This document shows positions 1 through 8,734 of a stretch of DNA of 64,000 nucleotides, in pieces. A program made the translations under genes and the position numbers. The stretch covers positions 186,001 through 250,000 of the forward strand of contig CBDCUP010000020.1 in assembly GCA_965222655.1 (NCBI GenBank). Direction: 5' to 3'. The notes beneath the pieces are model-generated. The model was not told where the DNA came from, made no database searches, and saw only the letters and a program-made list of their open reading frames with translations. Each line of letters opens with the position of its first letter. Position 1 is the stretch's first letter. The stretch is from CAUZIZ01 sp965222655 (GTDB lineage: Bacteria > Acidobacteriota > UBA6911 > RPQK01 > JAJDTT01).

Positions 1-1091
1 CCTTATGGACGGCCGCAGCATGCGCGCCAATACAACCGGTTCATCCGGTAAATGGGGAGGTGCCGCCAGTCAAAGGTAGGCCATGGAAACTGCCGCACTA
101 TGCAAACCGTGGAAAAACAAGTAGTTCTGGAGGAGAACTGGCAAGTGCTCGCAGTTGTTTTTCCACCGTTCGCACAGCGCTTGGAAAACTCCGTATCACG
201 GGCTTGCTGGCCCGGTTCGATGTCGCTCGGAGTTTTCCACAGTTCCCACGGCCTCTGCTACTGCAGCCGACTATATGGACAAGCGAACGGGGAGCAGATT
301 TGGGATCCGGAAGGTGCCAACCACGTCCCCACCTCCCCATTTACCGGATGACCCATACAACCACCGTCTTCCGCGACGATGAGGCTCCCTCTGAAGAGAG
401 ATACAAGGCCCTTCTCCAGAAGTTCCTGGGGCGCGACGAGAAGGGCAGAGGTGTCTGGCACAATTACGCTGCCGTTTCGCCGGATGGTTTGCAATGGAGC
501 CTGCTTCCGGAGTCCATCTACCCCTGGAACAGCGATACCCAGAACGTCAGTTTCAAGGACGGCGACCAGTACCGCTTCTACGCCCGGCTCTGGAGAGGCA
601 CGGACAAGGCGGGCAACACGTTCGTCTCCACCGAGACCGAGAACGCGACTACCCGGACCATAGGACTGAGCGAGTCCCCGGAGTTTTCCCGATTTCCCAA
701 GGCTCAAGAGATCCTGGCACCAGATCCCCAGGATCCGCCTGACATGGATTTCTACAACAACGCCTGCACCCGAATCAAAGAAGACCTCTACGTGATGTTC
801 ATCTCGGCGTTCTACAAAACCGAAGGCGTCATCCGCGTGCTCGGGGCCTGGAGTCGGGATGGCCGCTCCTTCCAGCGCCTGGGCCGGAAGCCACTTCTGG
901 ATCTGGGTGAGGGATTCGACTCCAAGGTCCTCTACGTCGCGCCCGGAGCGGTGCCAGGTCCCAGACCCGACACCTATTGGTTCTACTACCTAGGTCAGGC
1001 GGCCAAGCATGACGACAACGTCCCTGGAAAGGTCCATCACGGGGCGGGAATTGGGCGGTTCCTGGTCGAGATTCTAGACGGGGATTCCTGA
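1..1091 (+). pseudogene. Glycan-active beta-propeller (GH32/43-like) protein, 5' partial, interrupted by miniature element
   Basis: The C-terminal part of a secreted-type propeller protein runs to the TGA at 1089-1091. Downstream of the inserted element the reading frame is intact and shows propeller motifs such as SPDGLQW, DGDQYRFYARLW and WSRDGRSF. This resembles the two larger proteins at 28014-29495 and 58053-59576, so a carbohydrate-binding or hydrolase role is inferred from family fold only. The gene begins before the window. A 317-bp element sits at 38-354; removing it with one copy of the 8-bp duplication rejoins the frame as DGRSMRANTTTVFRDDE. As written, translation from upstream is interrupted, and an in-element start would give a chimeric N-terminus. 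Substrate unknown. Confidence 0.7.
38..354 (+). mobile_element. 317-bp miniature inverted-repeat element, copy 1
   Basis: The element starts GGTTCATCCGG and ends CCGGATGACCC. The two ends form a 25-bp terminal inverted repeat with one mismatch. It is flanked by a perfect 8-bp target duplication, ATACAACC at 30-37 and 355-362. Inside are two long hairpins with 12-bp arms (109-120 with 155-166, and 182-193 with 228-239). It encodes no plausible transposase. GG-starting ends and 8-bp duplications are typical of the ISL3 family, so mobilisation by such a transposase is inferred; none is in this window. Confidence 0.93.
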
Positions 1092-1272
1092 TCTGGTTGA
1101 GGCTGAAGCGGTCACGAGGTGAGAGGTCAGGTGGGACCCTGCACCGCGACGTCATCACCAGTACGCAGACCCAACGCTTCAGAAACCGAGGGACGGCACT
1201 CTGTTGTGCCACAACGGGCGCCACAAAAGCAAAAGAAGGCGCGCTCGCAGCAACGGGCCTCGAACCGCTGCC

Positions 1273-1668
1273 TCACGAAGACTCGAGCCCGACACAAACC
1301 AGAAAACCAAGAGATTCCATCCGGTTGAAATCGCTATCCAGGGACCACACCTCACCTTTTTCCTCAGAGGCAATTGCCCCGATCAGGAGGTCTGCAAAGC
1401 CAAATCGCTGTCCAGCCGAGACCGCTATCCGGATCCAGTCCTGCATTCGGGTCCAGGTTTCCAAAGTGGGGTAGAAGAGGGGTAAGGCTGGCAGGAGCTT
1501 CTCCAGTTGCGAATGATCGCCGCCGGAAGCTCCAGAGAGAAGCTCGAAATAGACGGGTGCGGCCAGAGCCACCTGGTCACGATCCAGATGCCGGATCAGC
1601 CGACGTGCCAGAACCTGGTCGTCCCCCCGAAAGAACTCGATCCAGACGGAAGTATCGACGAAGATCAC
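1273..1668 (-). CDS. vapC: VapC-type PIN-domain toxin ribonuclease
   Basis: A 131-residue PIN-domain protein. The start IFVDTSVWIEFFRG carries the first catalytic acidic residue, ELLSGA the conserved Glu region, and FGFADLLIGAIA with SLDSDF the C-terminal acidic cluster. VapC toxins are Mg-dependent RNases held inactive by the cognate VapB. The start is GTG at 1666-1668 and overlaps the antitoxin stop by four bases (GTGA), indicating translational coupling. All PIN active-site positions I can see are present, so this toxin looks functional. Confidence 0.88.
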   Translation of the reverse strand: MIFVDTSVWIEFFRGDDQVLARRLIRHLDRDQVALAAPVYFELLSGASGGDHSQLEKLLPALPLFYPTLETWTRMQDWIRIAVSAGQRFGFADLLIGAIASEEKGEVWSLDSDFNRMESLGFLVCVGLESS

Positions 1669-1886
1669 GCTCTGTCCGGAGATTCTTCAGCGGACGGCCG
1701 ACGACGGGATTCAGGGAGATCGATATCCAGTTTCACCTTGCCCATCAAGCTCTTCAAATCCTCGATCCGCTGCCGTCGCACCAGTTCCCTGAGGGAAAAA
1801 ATGACCGTGTCGGTCTTGGACTTGTAGCCAAGTCGAGTGCGGGCCTCTTCCAGCAGGTCTTGGGGGAGGTCGAGGGTGGTTCGCAT
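1665..1886 (-). CDS. vapB: VapB-type antitoxin
   Basis: A 73-residue antitoxin beginning MRTTLDLPQDLLEEAR, a short beta strand followed by helices as in ribbon-helix-helix or VapB DNA-binding antitoxins. The C-terminal part is charged and would wrap the toxin. The upstream in-frame ATG at 1922 was rejected because the family begins at this MRTT. It is the first gene of the pair and overlaps the PIN toxin by four bases. Autorepression of its own promoter is the usual arrangement, but no operator was identified. Confidence 0.82.
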   Translation of the reverse strand: MRTTLDLPQDLLEEARTRLGYKSKTDTVIFSLRELVRRQRIEDLKSLMGKVKLDIDLPESRRRPSAEESPDRA

Positions 1887-2012
1887 AGAAAAAATGCTAT
1901 CTTGTATGTACTGAGATGTCAAAATTTACTTATCTATATGCTTTGAGGCGCTAAACAGACACAAGACCGCGACGCCTCAGGCTCTTGTTCTGGCTCGGTT
2001 TGGAAAGGACAA

Positions 2013-3548
2013 TCAGGCTGCGGCGCCCTCTGCGGAGACGGTTTCAATGGAGACTTCCCCGGCGCCATCGACCGCCACTCGGGTGCTCTTGCCATTGATT
2101 CGGGTTTGCAGGATCACCGGGTTTCCCCAAAGACGATGCACGTACCTGAGGGTCTTCTCGGCTTCTCCCCGCTCCAGGTCCCGTCCATCGTGGCAGTGTC
2201 CCAACAGCAGCGTGGAGTTTCCGCCCTGGTTGGCATCCTCCACCCGTATGACGGGAAAGGAGCCCATCCCCACGGCTCGAATGAGGGTTTCCTTGATGTC
2301 GCGCCAGCCCTCCTCGGAGGTCTTGGTCACCACCCGCAGGTTCTGGCCGGCTGGACCCCGCTTGGACTCGTGCTGGAACAGGTCCAACTCCTGCATCAGC
2401 GCCGGAGTCAGGAAGCGCCTCAAGAAGGAAGTGTCGCGGTCCGTCTCCCGCACCTGGAAAAGAAGCTCCTCCCCAGTCTTCTCCCCGCTGTCGGTGGGAA
2501 CAGCATCCCGTTCTTCAAAGTCCTCTTTCATCTGCCGGAAAAGATCGTGCTCGTCACTTCGCAAGAGCTTCGGATCCAGAATGCCGTCATACCAGATGCG
2601 CAGCGCATTCCAGATAGAATAGCCCACATGGTAGGGATTGAGCCCACCGGGATGGGGTGAGAGCACCTGGGCATGGCGCACCAGGAACTCCATCTTCAGC
2701 TCAGCTGGAAGATCCATCGAATCGAGGATCCGCTTGTGCCAGTAGCTGGCCCAGCCCTCGTTCATGATCTTGGTCTCGATCTGGGGAATGAAGTAGCGGG
2801 TCTCCTCGTCCACGGTGGTCAGGAGATCCTTCTCCCATTCCGCGAGGTGCAAGTTGTGGTCCCGGATAAAGAGTAGGAGGTCCTCGTCCGGCTCCGGAGG
2901 TGTCTTTCTGAGCGCCTCCAGCACGGCTTCCTCATCGGACTCGTCGGCCGCTCTCGAGTCATCGCTTCCGGAGGCTTCCACCCATTGCTGGCGGATTCGC
3001 GCTCTCTGCACTTCGGGGGAGGGTCTGGCTGCGGACAGGTTGCGACGACACTGAAAAGCCAGAGCGTGAGCCGCGTCCAGCGTTGCTTCAACCCGGTCGA
3101 TCCCGATACTGGGATCCTCTATATAGCTTCGAATACGCTGGGCTCGGGCCTTGAAAGCCGGCAGGGCGTGGTCGGCATGGGTGGTCCTGAAGGTGAAGTT
3201 GTTCTTGAAGAAATCGTTGTGCCCGTAGACGTGGGCCACGGTCAGGATCTGAAGCAGTAACGAGTTGTCTCTCATGAGATAGGCCAGGCAGGGATTGGTA
3301 TTGATCACCATCTCGTAGGGAAGGCCCGAGACACCCAGGTCATAGAGGGTCTTGAGCTTCTCGAAGCTCTTACCGTAGGACCAGTGAGGGTAGTGGCAGG
3401 GAGCGCCCGAGTAGGCCATGTAGCCCAGCATCTGATGGTGGTCGCTGATCTCGAACTCCTGGGGGTAGCAATCCAACCCGAAGTCCACAGCCACGGCTTG
3501 AATCCTCTCCGCCCAGCTTTCCAGGTCGGCCAGGGTGTAATCCTTCAT
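2013..3548 (-). CDS. spoVR: SpoVR family protein
   Basis: A 511-residue protein with the SpoVR/YcgB signature: a family-typical N-terminal part (DCYPQEFEISDHHQMLGYMA) and HVYGHNDFFKNN with conserved His and Asn residues, then NEGWASYWHKRI and HPGGLNPYHVGYSIW. The start is MKDYTLADLE at 3548, chosen because its ATGA overlaps the stop of the upstream DUF444 gene; the longer ORF extends back into that gene. In Bacillus SpoVR is linked to the spore cortex, but in non-spore-formers it always travels with PrkA and YeaH and the trio is tied to starvation or stress signalling. It is the last gene of the operon. Confidence 0.93.
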   Translation of the reverse strand: MKDYTLADLESWAERIQAVAVDFGLDCYPQEFEISDHHQMLGYMAYSGAPCHYPHWSYGKSFEKLKTLYDLGVSGLPYEMVINTNPCLAYLMRDNSLLLQILTVAHVYGHNDFFKNNFTFRTTHADHALPAFKARAQRIRSYIEDPSIGIDRVEATLDAAHALAFQCRRNLSAARPSPEVQRARIRQQWVEASGSDDSRAADESDEEAVLEALRKTPPEPDEDLLLFIRDHNLHLAEWEKDLLTTVDEETRYFIPQIETKIMNEGWASYWHKRILDSMDLPAELKMEFLVRHAQVLSPHPGGLNPYHVGYSIWNALRIWYDGILDPKLLRSDEHDLFRQMKEDFEERDAVPTDSGEKTGEELLFQVRETDRDTSFLRRFLTPALMQELDLFQHESKRGPAGQNLRVVTKTSEEGWRDIKETLIRAVGMGSFPVIRVEDANQGGNSTLLLGHCHDGRDLERGEAEKTLRYVHRLWGNPVILQTRINGKSTRVAVDGAGEVSIETVSAEGAAA

Positions 3549-4822
3549 GCTGGCGGTCTTTCTCGCTTCAGGAACTCCTTGAAAGCCGGCCAGACCTCCT
3601 CTTTCTTGCTGATCAGGATCGACTTGTAGTTCTCGGCTTGGATCTTCTTGGAAAAATGCTCTAAGAGGCTGTTTTGAGGAAGATAGGAGTTGGAGGGCTT
3701 GATCTCTCCGTAGCCGAAAAGCTGCGAGACCTGGCACAGTTCCCGGGCCGCCTTGCAGGCTCTCTCGTTATCCTCGTCGAAATTGTCTCCGTCCGAGCAA
3801 TGAAAGGCATAGATATTCCAGAGGGAGGGATGGTAGCGCGCCTCGATGATCTCGAGAGCCTTGTCATAGCCTGAGGAGATGAAGGTTCCTCCCGATTCTC
3901 CCTTGTGGAAGAATTCCTCCTCGGTGACCTCCTTGGCTTCCGTGTGATGGGCGATAAAGACCAGCTCCACGTTCTGGTACTTGGTGGAGACGAACCCATG
4001 CAGGAGAAAAAAGAAGCTCCGTGCCAGGTACTTTTTCATGGTGTCCATGGAGGCTGATGTGTCCATGATGCAGACGACGACGGCATTGGACTCGGGGCGA
4101 AGCTTCAGCTTATGGTGGCGGTAGCGCAGGTCCTCTTCCCGGAACGGAATGCGCTGCGATCTGGCCTCTAGAAAGTTGGCCGCCACCTCGTTCCCCTCGA
4201 AGCGGTGGTCATTGGCCAGCTGGATGGAGTGTCTGGCTTGCTGCACGCGGCGGACCCGCTCCACCGCGCTGCGACGTAGGGAGAGTCGCGAGCGAATCCC
4301 CTTGCGCCGGTAACCGGCGAACTTGCGCGGCTGCTCCACCTGGATCTGGCGCAGATTCTTTCGCTCTGGTTGGGGAAGCTCCAGATCCTCGAACATGATC
4401 TCAACCAGCTCTTCCAGCGTAATTTCGGTCTCGTAGTAATCCTTGCCCGCTGAGTCTCCGGCGCCCTTTCCCCCCTGGCCGTCGCTGTCACCATCACTTT
4501 TCACTACCTGCCCTGGCTGGGTCTGACCGTCGCCCTGCCCTACCCCCGGAGCGTTGTCGCCGAAGACGAACCGGTACTCCTTGATCCCCCGAATGGGGAT
4601 CTTGACGATGCGATCCCGGCTTTGGCCGATGATGGACTCCTCGGCCACGATATCGGCTATGTTGTCGCGGATGGCTTCCCGGACCTTGAAGCGGTGACGG
4701 GAACGATCTCCCGCGCTTCGGTCGCTGCGCTGGGAGTCTGAGGGCTGCCACTCGCGGATGACGATCTGGGACATGGTCCTGTTCTCGTGGATCTCGATCT
4801 CTTTACTTCGAGCCTCTCTCAA
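3545..4822 (-). CDS. yeaH: DUF444 family protein (YeaH/YhbH), VWA-like
   Basis: A 425-residue member of DUF444. The N-terminal part has the hallmark ADIVAEESIIGQ, followed by a Gly/Gln/Asp-rich linker. The C-terminal half contains a von Willebrand A-like domain with the MIDAS-type motif MDTSASM and the SGGTFISSGYDKALEII segment. In enterobacteria YeaH acts with the kinase YeaG/PrkA in nitrogen-starvation and stress survival. Both ends overlap neighbours by ATGA (4819-4822 with prkA, 3545-3548 with spoVR), so the three genes are translationally coupled. The ATG at 4774 (MSQIVIREW) is an alternative start. Confidence 0.92.
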   Translation of the reverse strand: MREARSKEIEIHENRTMSQIVIREWQPSDSQRSDRSAGDRSRHRFKVREAIRDNIADIVAEESIIGQSRDRIVKIPIRGIKEYRFVFGDNAPGVGQGDGQTQPGQVVKSDGDSDGQGGKGAGDSAGKDYYETEITLEELVEIMFEDLELPQPERKNLRQIQVEQPRKFAGYRRKGIRSRLSLRRSAVERVRRVQQARHSIQLANDHRFEGNEVAANFLEARSQRIPFREEDLRYRHHKLKLRPESNAVVVCIMDTSASMDTMKKYLARSFFFLLHGFVSTKYQNVELVFIAHHTEAKEVTEEEFFHKGESGGTFISSGYDKALEIIEARYHPSLWNIYAFHCSDGDNFDEDNERACKAARELCQVSQLFGYGEIKPSNSYLPQNSLLEHFSKKIQAENYKSILISKKEEVWPAFKEFLKRERPPA

Positions 4823-6750
4823 TCCTTCCAGAGGTTGTTGGCGGAGTACTTGATGATGACGTCCACACAGCTTTCGCAGTAGCCGTTTTCCAGGAGGTTC
4901 TCTACCATCAGGTCGTATTTCTTTCTCTGCTCACCATCTCGGGTGCGGGACTTGGTGACGATACGGCTGATGTCCCGAACCGAGGTCATCAGGCGCTTTT
5001 CGATGGCTTCCCTGAGAGGATCATAGCTCCGATAGGTAAGCTTCTCACCCCGGCGAGTGCAGGCCCACAGGTAGGCGATTACCTCCTGGCGGAAGCCGGC
5101 AGCTGAGGTGCCCACGATGGCGATCTGCTCCTCGATGGACTTGAGAAATTCCTCCGAAGGCTCGAGTTCCTCGTTCGTGTTGGGATCCTTTACCTTGGTC
5201 TTGTTGACGTAGGCCTCAACCTGATCCAGGTAGTTCTGGAAAAGCTGCTCGGCCTGTTCCTGATAGGAGTAGACGAAGGCCTTGGTGATTTCCTTCTCCA
5301 GAGTCCTCAAGTACTCCTTGTGAAGGGTGTCCTGGAGCAGCTCCAGATAGGCTTTTCGCTTGTCTTCGGCCAGCTCCGCTCCCTTCACCATCTTGATCAG
5401 GGCCTCCCGCACAGTGATGGGATTGATGCAGTTCCCGGTCTCGCAGAGGGCGTTGTCGAGGGACTTCATGATGAAGCGGGTGGAGATTCCTTCCATACCC
5501 TCGTCGTAGGTGTCATCCCGGAGTTCCCGGACGTCCACTTTCTTGAGCCTTCCCTTCTCCACCACCTTCTCGCCGTTGTAGAGCTTGAGTTTGGTCAACA
5601 GATCGCACTTCCCGGTGGGCGCTAGCCGCGTCAGGACAGCGAACATGGACGCCATCTCCAGGGTGTGGGGAGCCAGATGAGCCTGAAAATCGGAGTGACG
5701 GATCATCTTCTCGTAGATCTTTACCTCTTCCGAGAGACGCAGGTTGTAGGGCACCTTCACAATCACGATGCGGTCCAGGATGGCCTCGTTGGTATGGTCG
5801 GCCTTGAACTTCTGCCACTCGGCCTCGTTGGAGTGGGCAACGATGACCGTATCCACGTAGATCAGGCCGTGGCGGCCCGGCGCGGGAATGACTTTTTCCT
5901 GGGTGGCAGTGATCATCGCGTGGAGGTATTCGATCTCGTTTTTGAAGACCTCGATGAACTCCACCATGCCCCGGTTGCCGACGTTGAGGGCCCCGTTCAG
6001 ATCCAACACTCTGGGGTCCCCCTCCGAGTAGAGGTCCAGCTTGGAAATGTCCTCCGAGCCGATCAGGACCGAGGTGTCCTGGTTGTTGGGATCCACCGGG
6101 GGTACCGCCGCGAGCCCGACTCGGTTGGCGGAGGAAAACTGATACTCGGCGACCGGCACATCCTCGTATCTACCCTCGTACTCTTCCGCCAGCCGATTGC
6201 GGCAGACCGGGCACAGCTCACCTTCAATGCGGACCTCCAGCATCTCCTCAAAGGCGGGCCGCAGATGGGAGGGGACCAGGTGCAGTGGCTCTTCGTGCAT
6301 GGGACAGCCCTGGATGGCGTAGAAGCTCCCACTTTGCTCCAAACCGCACTTGATCTTGTGGACCAGGGAGCTCTTCCCCGAGCCGACCGGCCCCATCAGG
6401 TAGAGGACCTGGCGGCTCTCCTCTCCCTTGAGAGCGGCTGAACGGAAGTAGCGAACGATCTCGGAAACGGTACGCTCGATCCCAAAGAATTCTTCCTGGA
6501 AGAAGTGGTGGACCTGGACCGGGTCTTCCCGGTAGAGCCGTTTCACTTTCGGATCCTCGCTCTCCAGAATCTCGTGAGAACCCGGCCCGCTGATCATCTC
6601 GTGAAGGCGCGCGTGGGCAAGCTTGGGTGCTGCACGGCCTTGCCGCACGAGCTCCAGGTAGTCCAGAAAAACACCCTCCCAACGCTGGTTGGGGTGGTCC
6701 TTCCGGTCCCGTTGGATCAGTTTCTGGATGTCTACCTTTCTGACTGCCAT
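4819..6750 (-). CDS. prkA: PrkA family serine protein kinase
   Basis: A 643-residue AAA-type protein kinase. The Walker A motif is GPVGSGKSSL, near residue 120. The zinc-ribbon-like CPMHEEP...CPVCRNRL pair and the DTVIVAHSNEAEW region of PrkA follow, and the C-terminal half is the PrkA kinase domain. The start MAVRKVDIQKLIQ at 6750 is preceded by a purine-rich stretch (GGGGGAAAG). The family phosphorylates serine on an unknown set of targets and is required for stationary-phase or stress responses. It leads the prkA-yeaH-spoVR operon, so its 460-bp upstream region should hold the promoter. Confidence 0.94.
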   Translation of the reverse strand: MAVRKVDIQKLIQRDRKDHPNQRWEGVFLDYLELVRQGRAAPKLAHARLHEMISGPGSHEILESEDPKVKRLYREDPVQVHHFFQEEFFGIERTVSEIVRYFRSAALKGEESRQVLYLMGPVGSGKSSLVHKIKCGLEQSGSFYAIQGCPMHEEPLHLVPSHLRPAFEEMLEVRIEGELCPVCRNRLAEEYEGRYEDVPVAEYQFSSANRVGLAAVPPVDPNNQDTSVLIGSEDISKLDLYSEGDPRVLDLNGALNVGNRGMVEFIEVFKNEIEYLHAMITATQEKVIPAPGRHGLIYVDTVIVAHSNEAEWQKFKADHTNEAILDRIVIVKVPYNLRLSEEVKIYEKMIRHSDFQAHLAPHTLEMASMFAVLTRLAPTGKCDLLTKLKLYNGEKVVEKGRLKKVDVRELRDDTYDEGMEGISTRFIMKSLDNALCETGNCINPITVREALIKMVKGAELAEDKRKAYLELLQDTLHKEYLRTLEKEITKAFVYSYQEQAEQLFQNYLDQVEAYVNKTKVKDPNTNEELEPSEEFLKSIEEQIAIVGTSAAGFRQEVIAYLWACTRRGEKLTYRSYDPLREAIEKRLMTSVRDISRIVTKSRTRDGEQRKKYDLMVENLLENGYCESCVDVIIKYSANNLWKD

Positions 6751-7210
6751 GGTCTTTCCCCCATCTGTTTCGGACTCACTCAGGGTCCCCAATTCTTGAA
6801 TCCGTCTCGGTTCCTGGCGACAGACCAGCTGGAGCAGGTCTCAGTTCAGTGCGCTGCTGCTGGAAGAAAGCAGGGGAGCAGGAACGTGAAGTGGAGGTCG
6901 GGATTCTGGATCCGCTTTGAGTGTGGGTTGGAAGAGTGGATCTGGCGTGGAGTTTGGCTCGGGAGCTGGCGAAGAGGCCTGAATTGATCTCCTGAACTGG
7001 TAAGTCGCATGCTCTTTCCTTTCCTGTCGCATCGAAAGGACTTCGGACTATAGGTCCCTCTTCGGCAGGTAGGGATAGCGGCTTTAGCTTCACCTCGGGC
7101 GGTCGCCCTTCTCCTGGACCTGCATCTCCCTTCACTCGGAACTTGCTCTATCGTCCCCCTTCTGGGGACTTTGGGGACCTGCAAGAAGGCGACTCAGAGA
7201 GGAAAAAAAA
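6751..7210. other. Intergenic region upstream of prkA
   Basis: About 460 bp between the prkA start and the second miniature element. It should contain the prkA promoter, reading leftwards, but no convincing -35/-10 pair or operator can be named by eye. Short ORFs on both strands lack family features. Immediately before the element is a short A tract (7203-7210). Confidence 0.5.
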
Positions 7211-7527
7211 GGTTCATCCGGTAAATGGGGAGGTGCCGCCAGTCAAAGGCAGGCCATGGAAACTGCCGCACTATGCAAACCGTGGAAAAACAAGTAGTTC
7301 TGGAGGAGAACTGGCAAGTGCTCGCAGTTGTTTTTCCACCGTTCGCACAGCGCTTGGAAAACTCCGTATCACGGGCTTGCTGGCCCGGTTCGATGTCGCT
7401 CGGAGTTTTCCACAGTTCCCACGGCCTCTGCTACTGCAGCCGACTATATGGACAAGCGAACGGGGAGCGGATTTGGGATCCGGAAGGTGCCAACCACGTC
7501 CCCACCTCCCCATTTACCGGATGACCC
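7211..7527 (+). mobile_element. 317-bp miniature inverted-repeat element, copy 2
   Basis: Same length and ends as copy 1, differing from it at only about two internal positions (for example GGCAGG instead of GGTAGG near the left end). Unlike the other copies it has no perfect 8-bp duplication: AAAAAAAA on the left against CAAAGAAG on the right, five of eight matching. The right end cuts a small secreted-protein gene. Confidence 0.9.
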
Positions 7528-7753
7528 CAAAGAAGTCCCTTTGGACCTGAATGATCAGGGGCATTCGATAGTCGAAACGAGGGTTCTCCAGCAGGAAGTC
7601 GACTTCCTGCTTCAGGACGGGCGAGATCTTCTTGTCCAGATCAGATCCGGGATTCTCACGTGCCTGAGAAGGAATCTCCAGAAAACAGAGAGAGACTACA
7701 ACCGTGATAGTGGAGATCAACCATCTCCTGAGCTTCGGACGTACTACTGTCAT
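7528..7753 (-). pseudogene. Truncated secreted protein, 3' end removed by miniature element
   Basis: The start MTVVRPKLRRWL at 7753 is preceded by GGAGGT seven bases upstream. It is followed by a clear signal peptide (RRWLISTITVVVSLCFL, cleavage after PSQA). The mature part reads LDKKISPVLKQEVDFLLE and then runs into the element, where it ends at an accidental stop at 7514. The family is not recognised; a secreted enzyme propeptide is possible. Only about 75 native residues remain. Confidence 0.5.
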
Positions 7754-7801
7754 CGCAAAACCTCCAATGGTTTCGCGAATCCATTTTCGGCAACTGATCA
7801 A

Positions 7802-8208
7802 CCCTATCGCAACGGCGACTTAGGTCTCAGCTTTGCGCCCCGTGCCTTTCATGCACAGGTAGCCCTTTCGCTATGGGTTGCGAAAACTAAGCTGTTAGTT
7901 AAAGGATGTGCTTGATTGTTTCAAGATTCCCTTCCTCACAAATCCTTTTCGGGTGATCGCGGAAAAACTTTAGAGCAAGATGTCGCGGGTATCGGGCGGA
8001 GGTCGCAGGTCGCAGGTCGCAGAGGAAAGCATCTATTGATGCAGGGCCCCAAACGACTTTGGCTGTCAGCAATACGAGGCCAAGTTCCGAGGAGAGAGTG
8101 GACAACAGCACAAGGAGTTACTAAGCTGAAACTTCATTCAGAGATTTAGAGGAGGAAGCGACGTAACTCATTGCGGTTATGATGGATTGGGCGTGTCTGA
8201 GAGACGTT
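7802..8208. other. Intergenic region with short repeats
   Basis: No gene seen. It contains three copies of a 7-bp unit (GGTCGCA) near 8005-8025. At 8123-8137 is the motif AGCTGAAACTTCAT, which recurs at 10163-10176 and, as a close variant, at 26121-26135. Confidence 0.5.
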
Positions 8209-8271
8209 CCTACGCCGAAGGCGTTATTGCGCGTAGCCCAGGGTTGCAATGCGAAGCGAGCTACCCTGGGT
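8209..8271 (-). repeat. 63-bp palindromic genomic repeat, intact copy
   Basis: Read on the minus strand this unit starts CCCAGGGTAGCTCGCTTCGC and ends CCTTCGGCGTAGG. It has internal dyads (TAGCCCAGGGT against ACCCTGGG) and looks like a REP-type dispersed repeat. A second copy on the plus strand is split into 8373-8403 and 10064-10096 by the IS110 element, with one mismatch in each half. This intact copy therefore shows what the empty target looked like. Confidence 0.88.
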
Positions 8272-8372
8272 TTTAAGTCGCGCTGACTTTCTACGCTGAA
8301 AGCGTTGTTGCAAATTGGTTTTCGCTCGGCAATAGCCCCTATGGGGTAAGGCATTTTCTTGTCCGACCTAGA

Positions 8373-8403
8373 CCCAGGGTAGCTCGCTTCGCGTTGCAAC
8401 CCT
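8373..8403 (+). repeat. Left half of genomic repeat interrupted by IS110
   Basis: This 31-bp segment matches the first half of the repeat at 8209-8271 in inverted orientation with one mismatch. It ends in ACCCT, where the last CT is the inferred IS110 core dinucleotide; element sequence follows from 8404. Confidence 0.88.
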
Positions 8404-8522
8404 TATAGTTGGAAAGTCACTGATCGGGAAGATGAGAGTGGCAAGTAGCCGTAGCCGTCTTTCTTTCTTTTTTGCTACTTTTTTCTTTCTTTGTGGAAGG
8501 TGTGGAAGGTGTGGAAAAGTAT

Positions 8523-8719
8523 GGAGTCGGGAGCTAAGTTGCCGACTCCCAGGACGCTCGGGTCCGTCACGAATGGCAACCCTTATCGGGAGGACGATTA
8601 AGCCCAGACTTTCGGACGGACCCTGGGCCGGATTTGGACGAATACTCAGATGCTGTCCGCTCAGGAGGACTCCTATAAGGAATTCGCCGCCACCGGTTGC
8701 GTCCGGCTAGAAACCAGGC
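8523..8719 (+). ncRNA. Predicted IS110 bridge RNA
   Basis: Three stem-loops are visible. A 5' hairpin pairs GGAGTCGG (8523-8530) with CCGACTCC (8542-8549). A second loop is closed by GGGTCCGTC (8560-8568) with GACGGACCC (8615-8623). A third is closed by CCTGG/CCAGG and CCGGA/TCCGG (about 8622-8719). The middle loop holds GCAACCCT (8576-8583), identical to the left target plus core, and AGCCCAG (8601-8607), complementary to core plus right target. The last loop holds CTCAGATG (8645-8652), matching the right end of the element, and CTATAAGG (8673-8680), complementary to the left end. This is the guide layout known from IS621. Transcript ends are inferred. Confidence 0.82.
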
Positions 8720-8734
8720 AAGAGGAGAGGAGCC

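Noticed and set aside
52..351. A 99-codon and an opposite 80-codon reading frame conserved in all four 317-bp elements
   Set aside because: They are conserved only because the copies are nearly identical; there is no ribosome site, family similarity or codon bias, and the frames cross the terminal repeats.
5665..6441. Long open frame of 258 codons on the plus strand
   Set aside because: It is antisense to the well-supported PrkA gene and reflects its GC-rich codon use.
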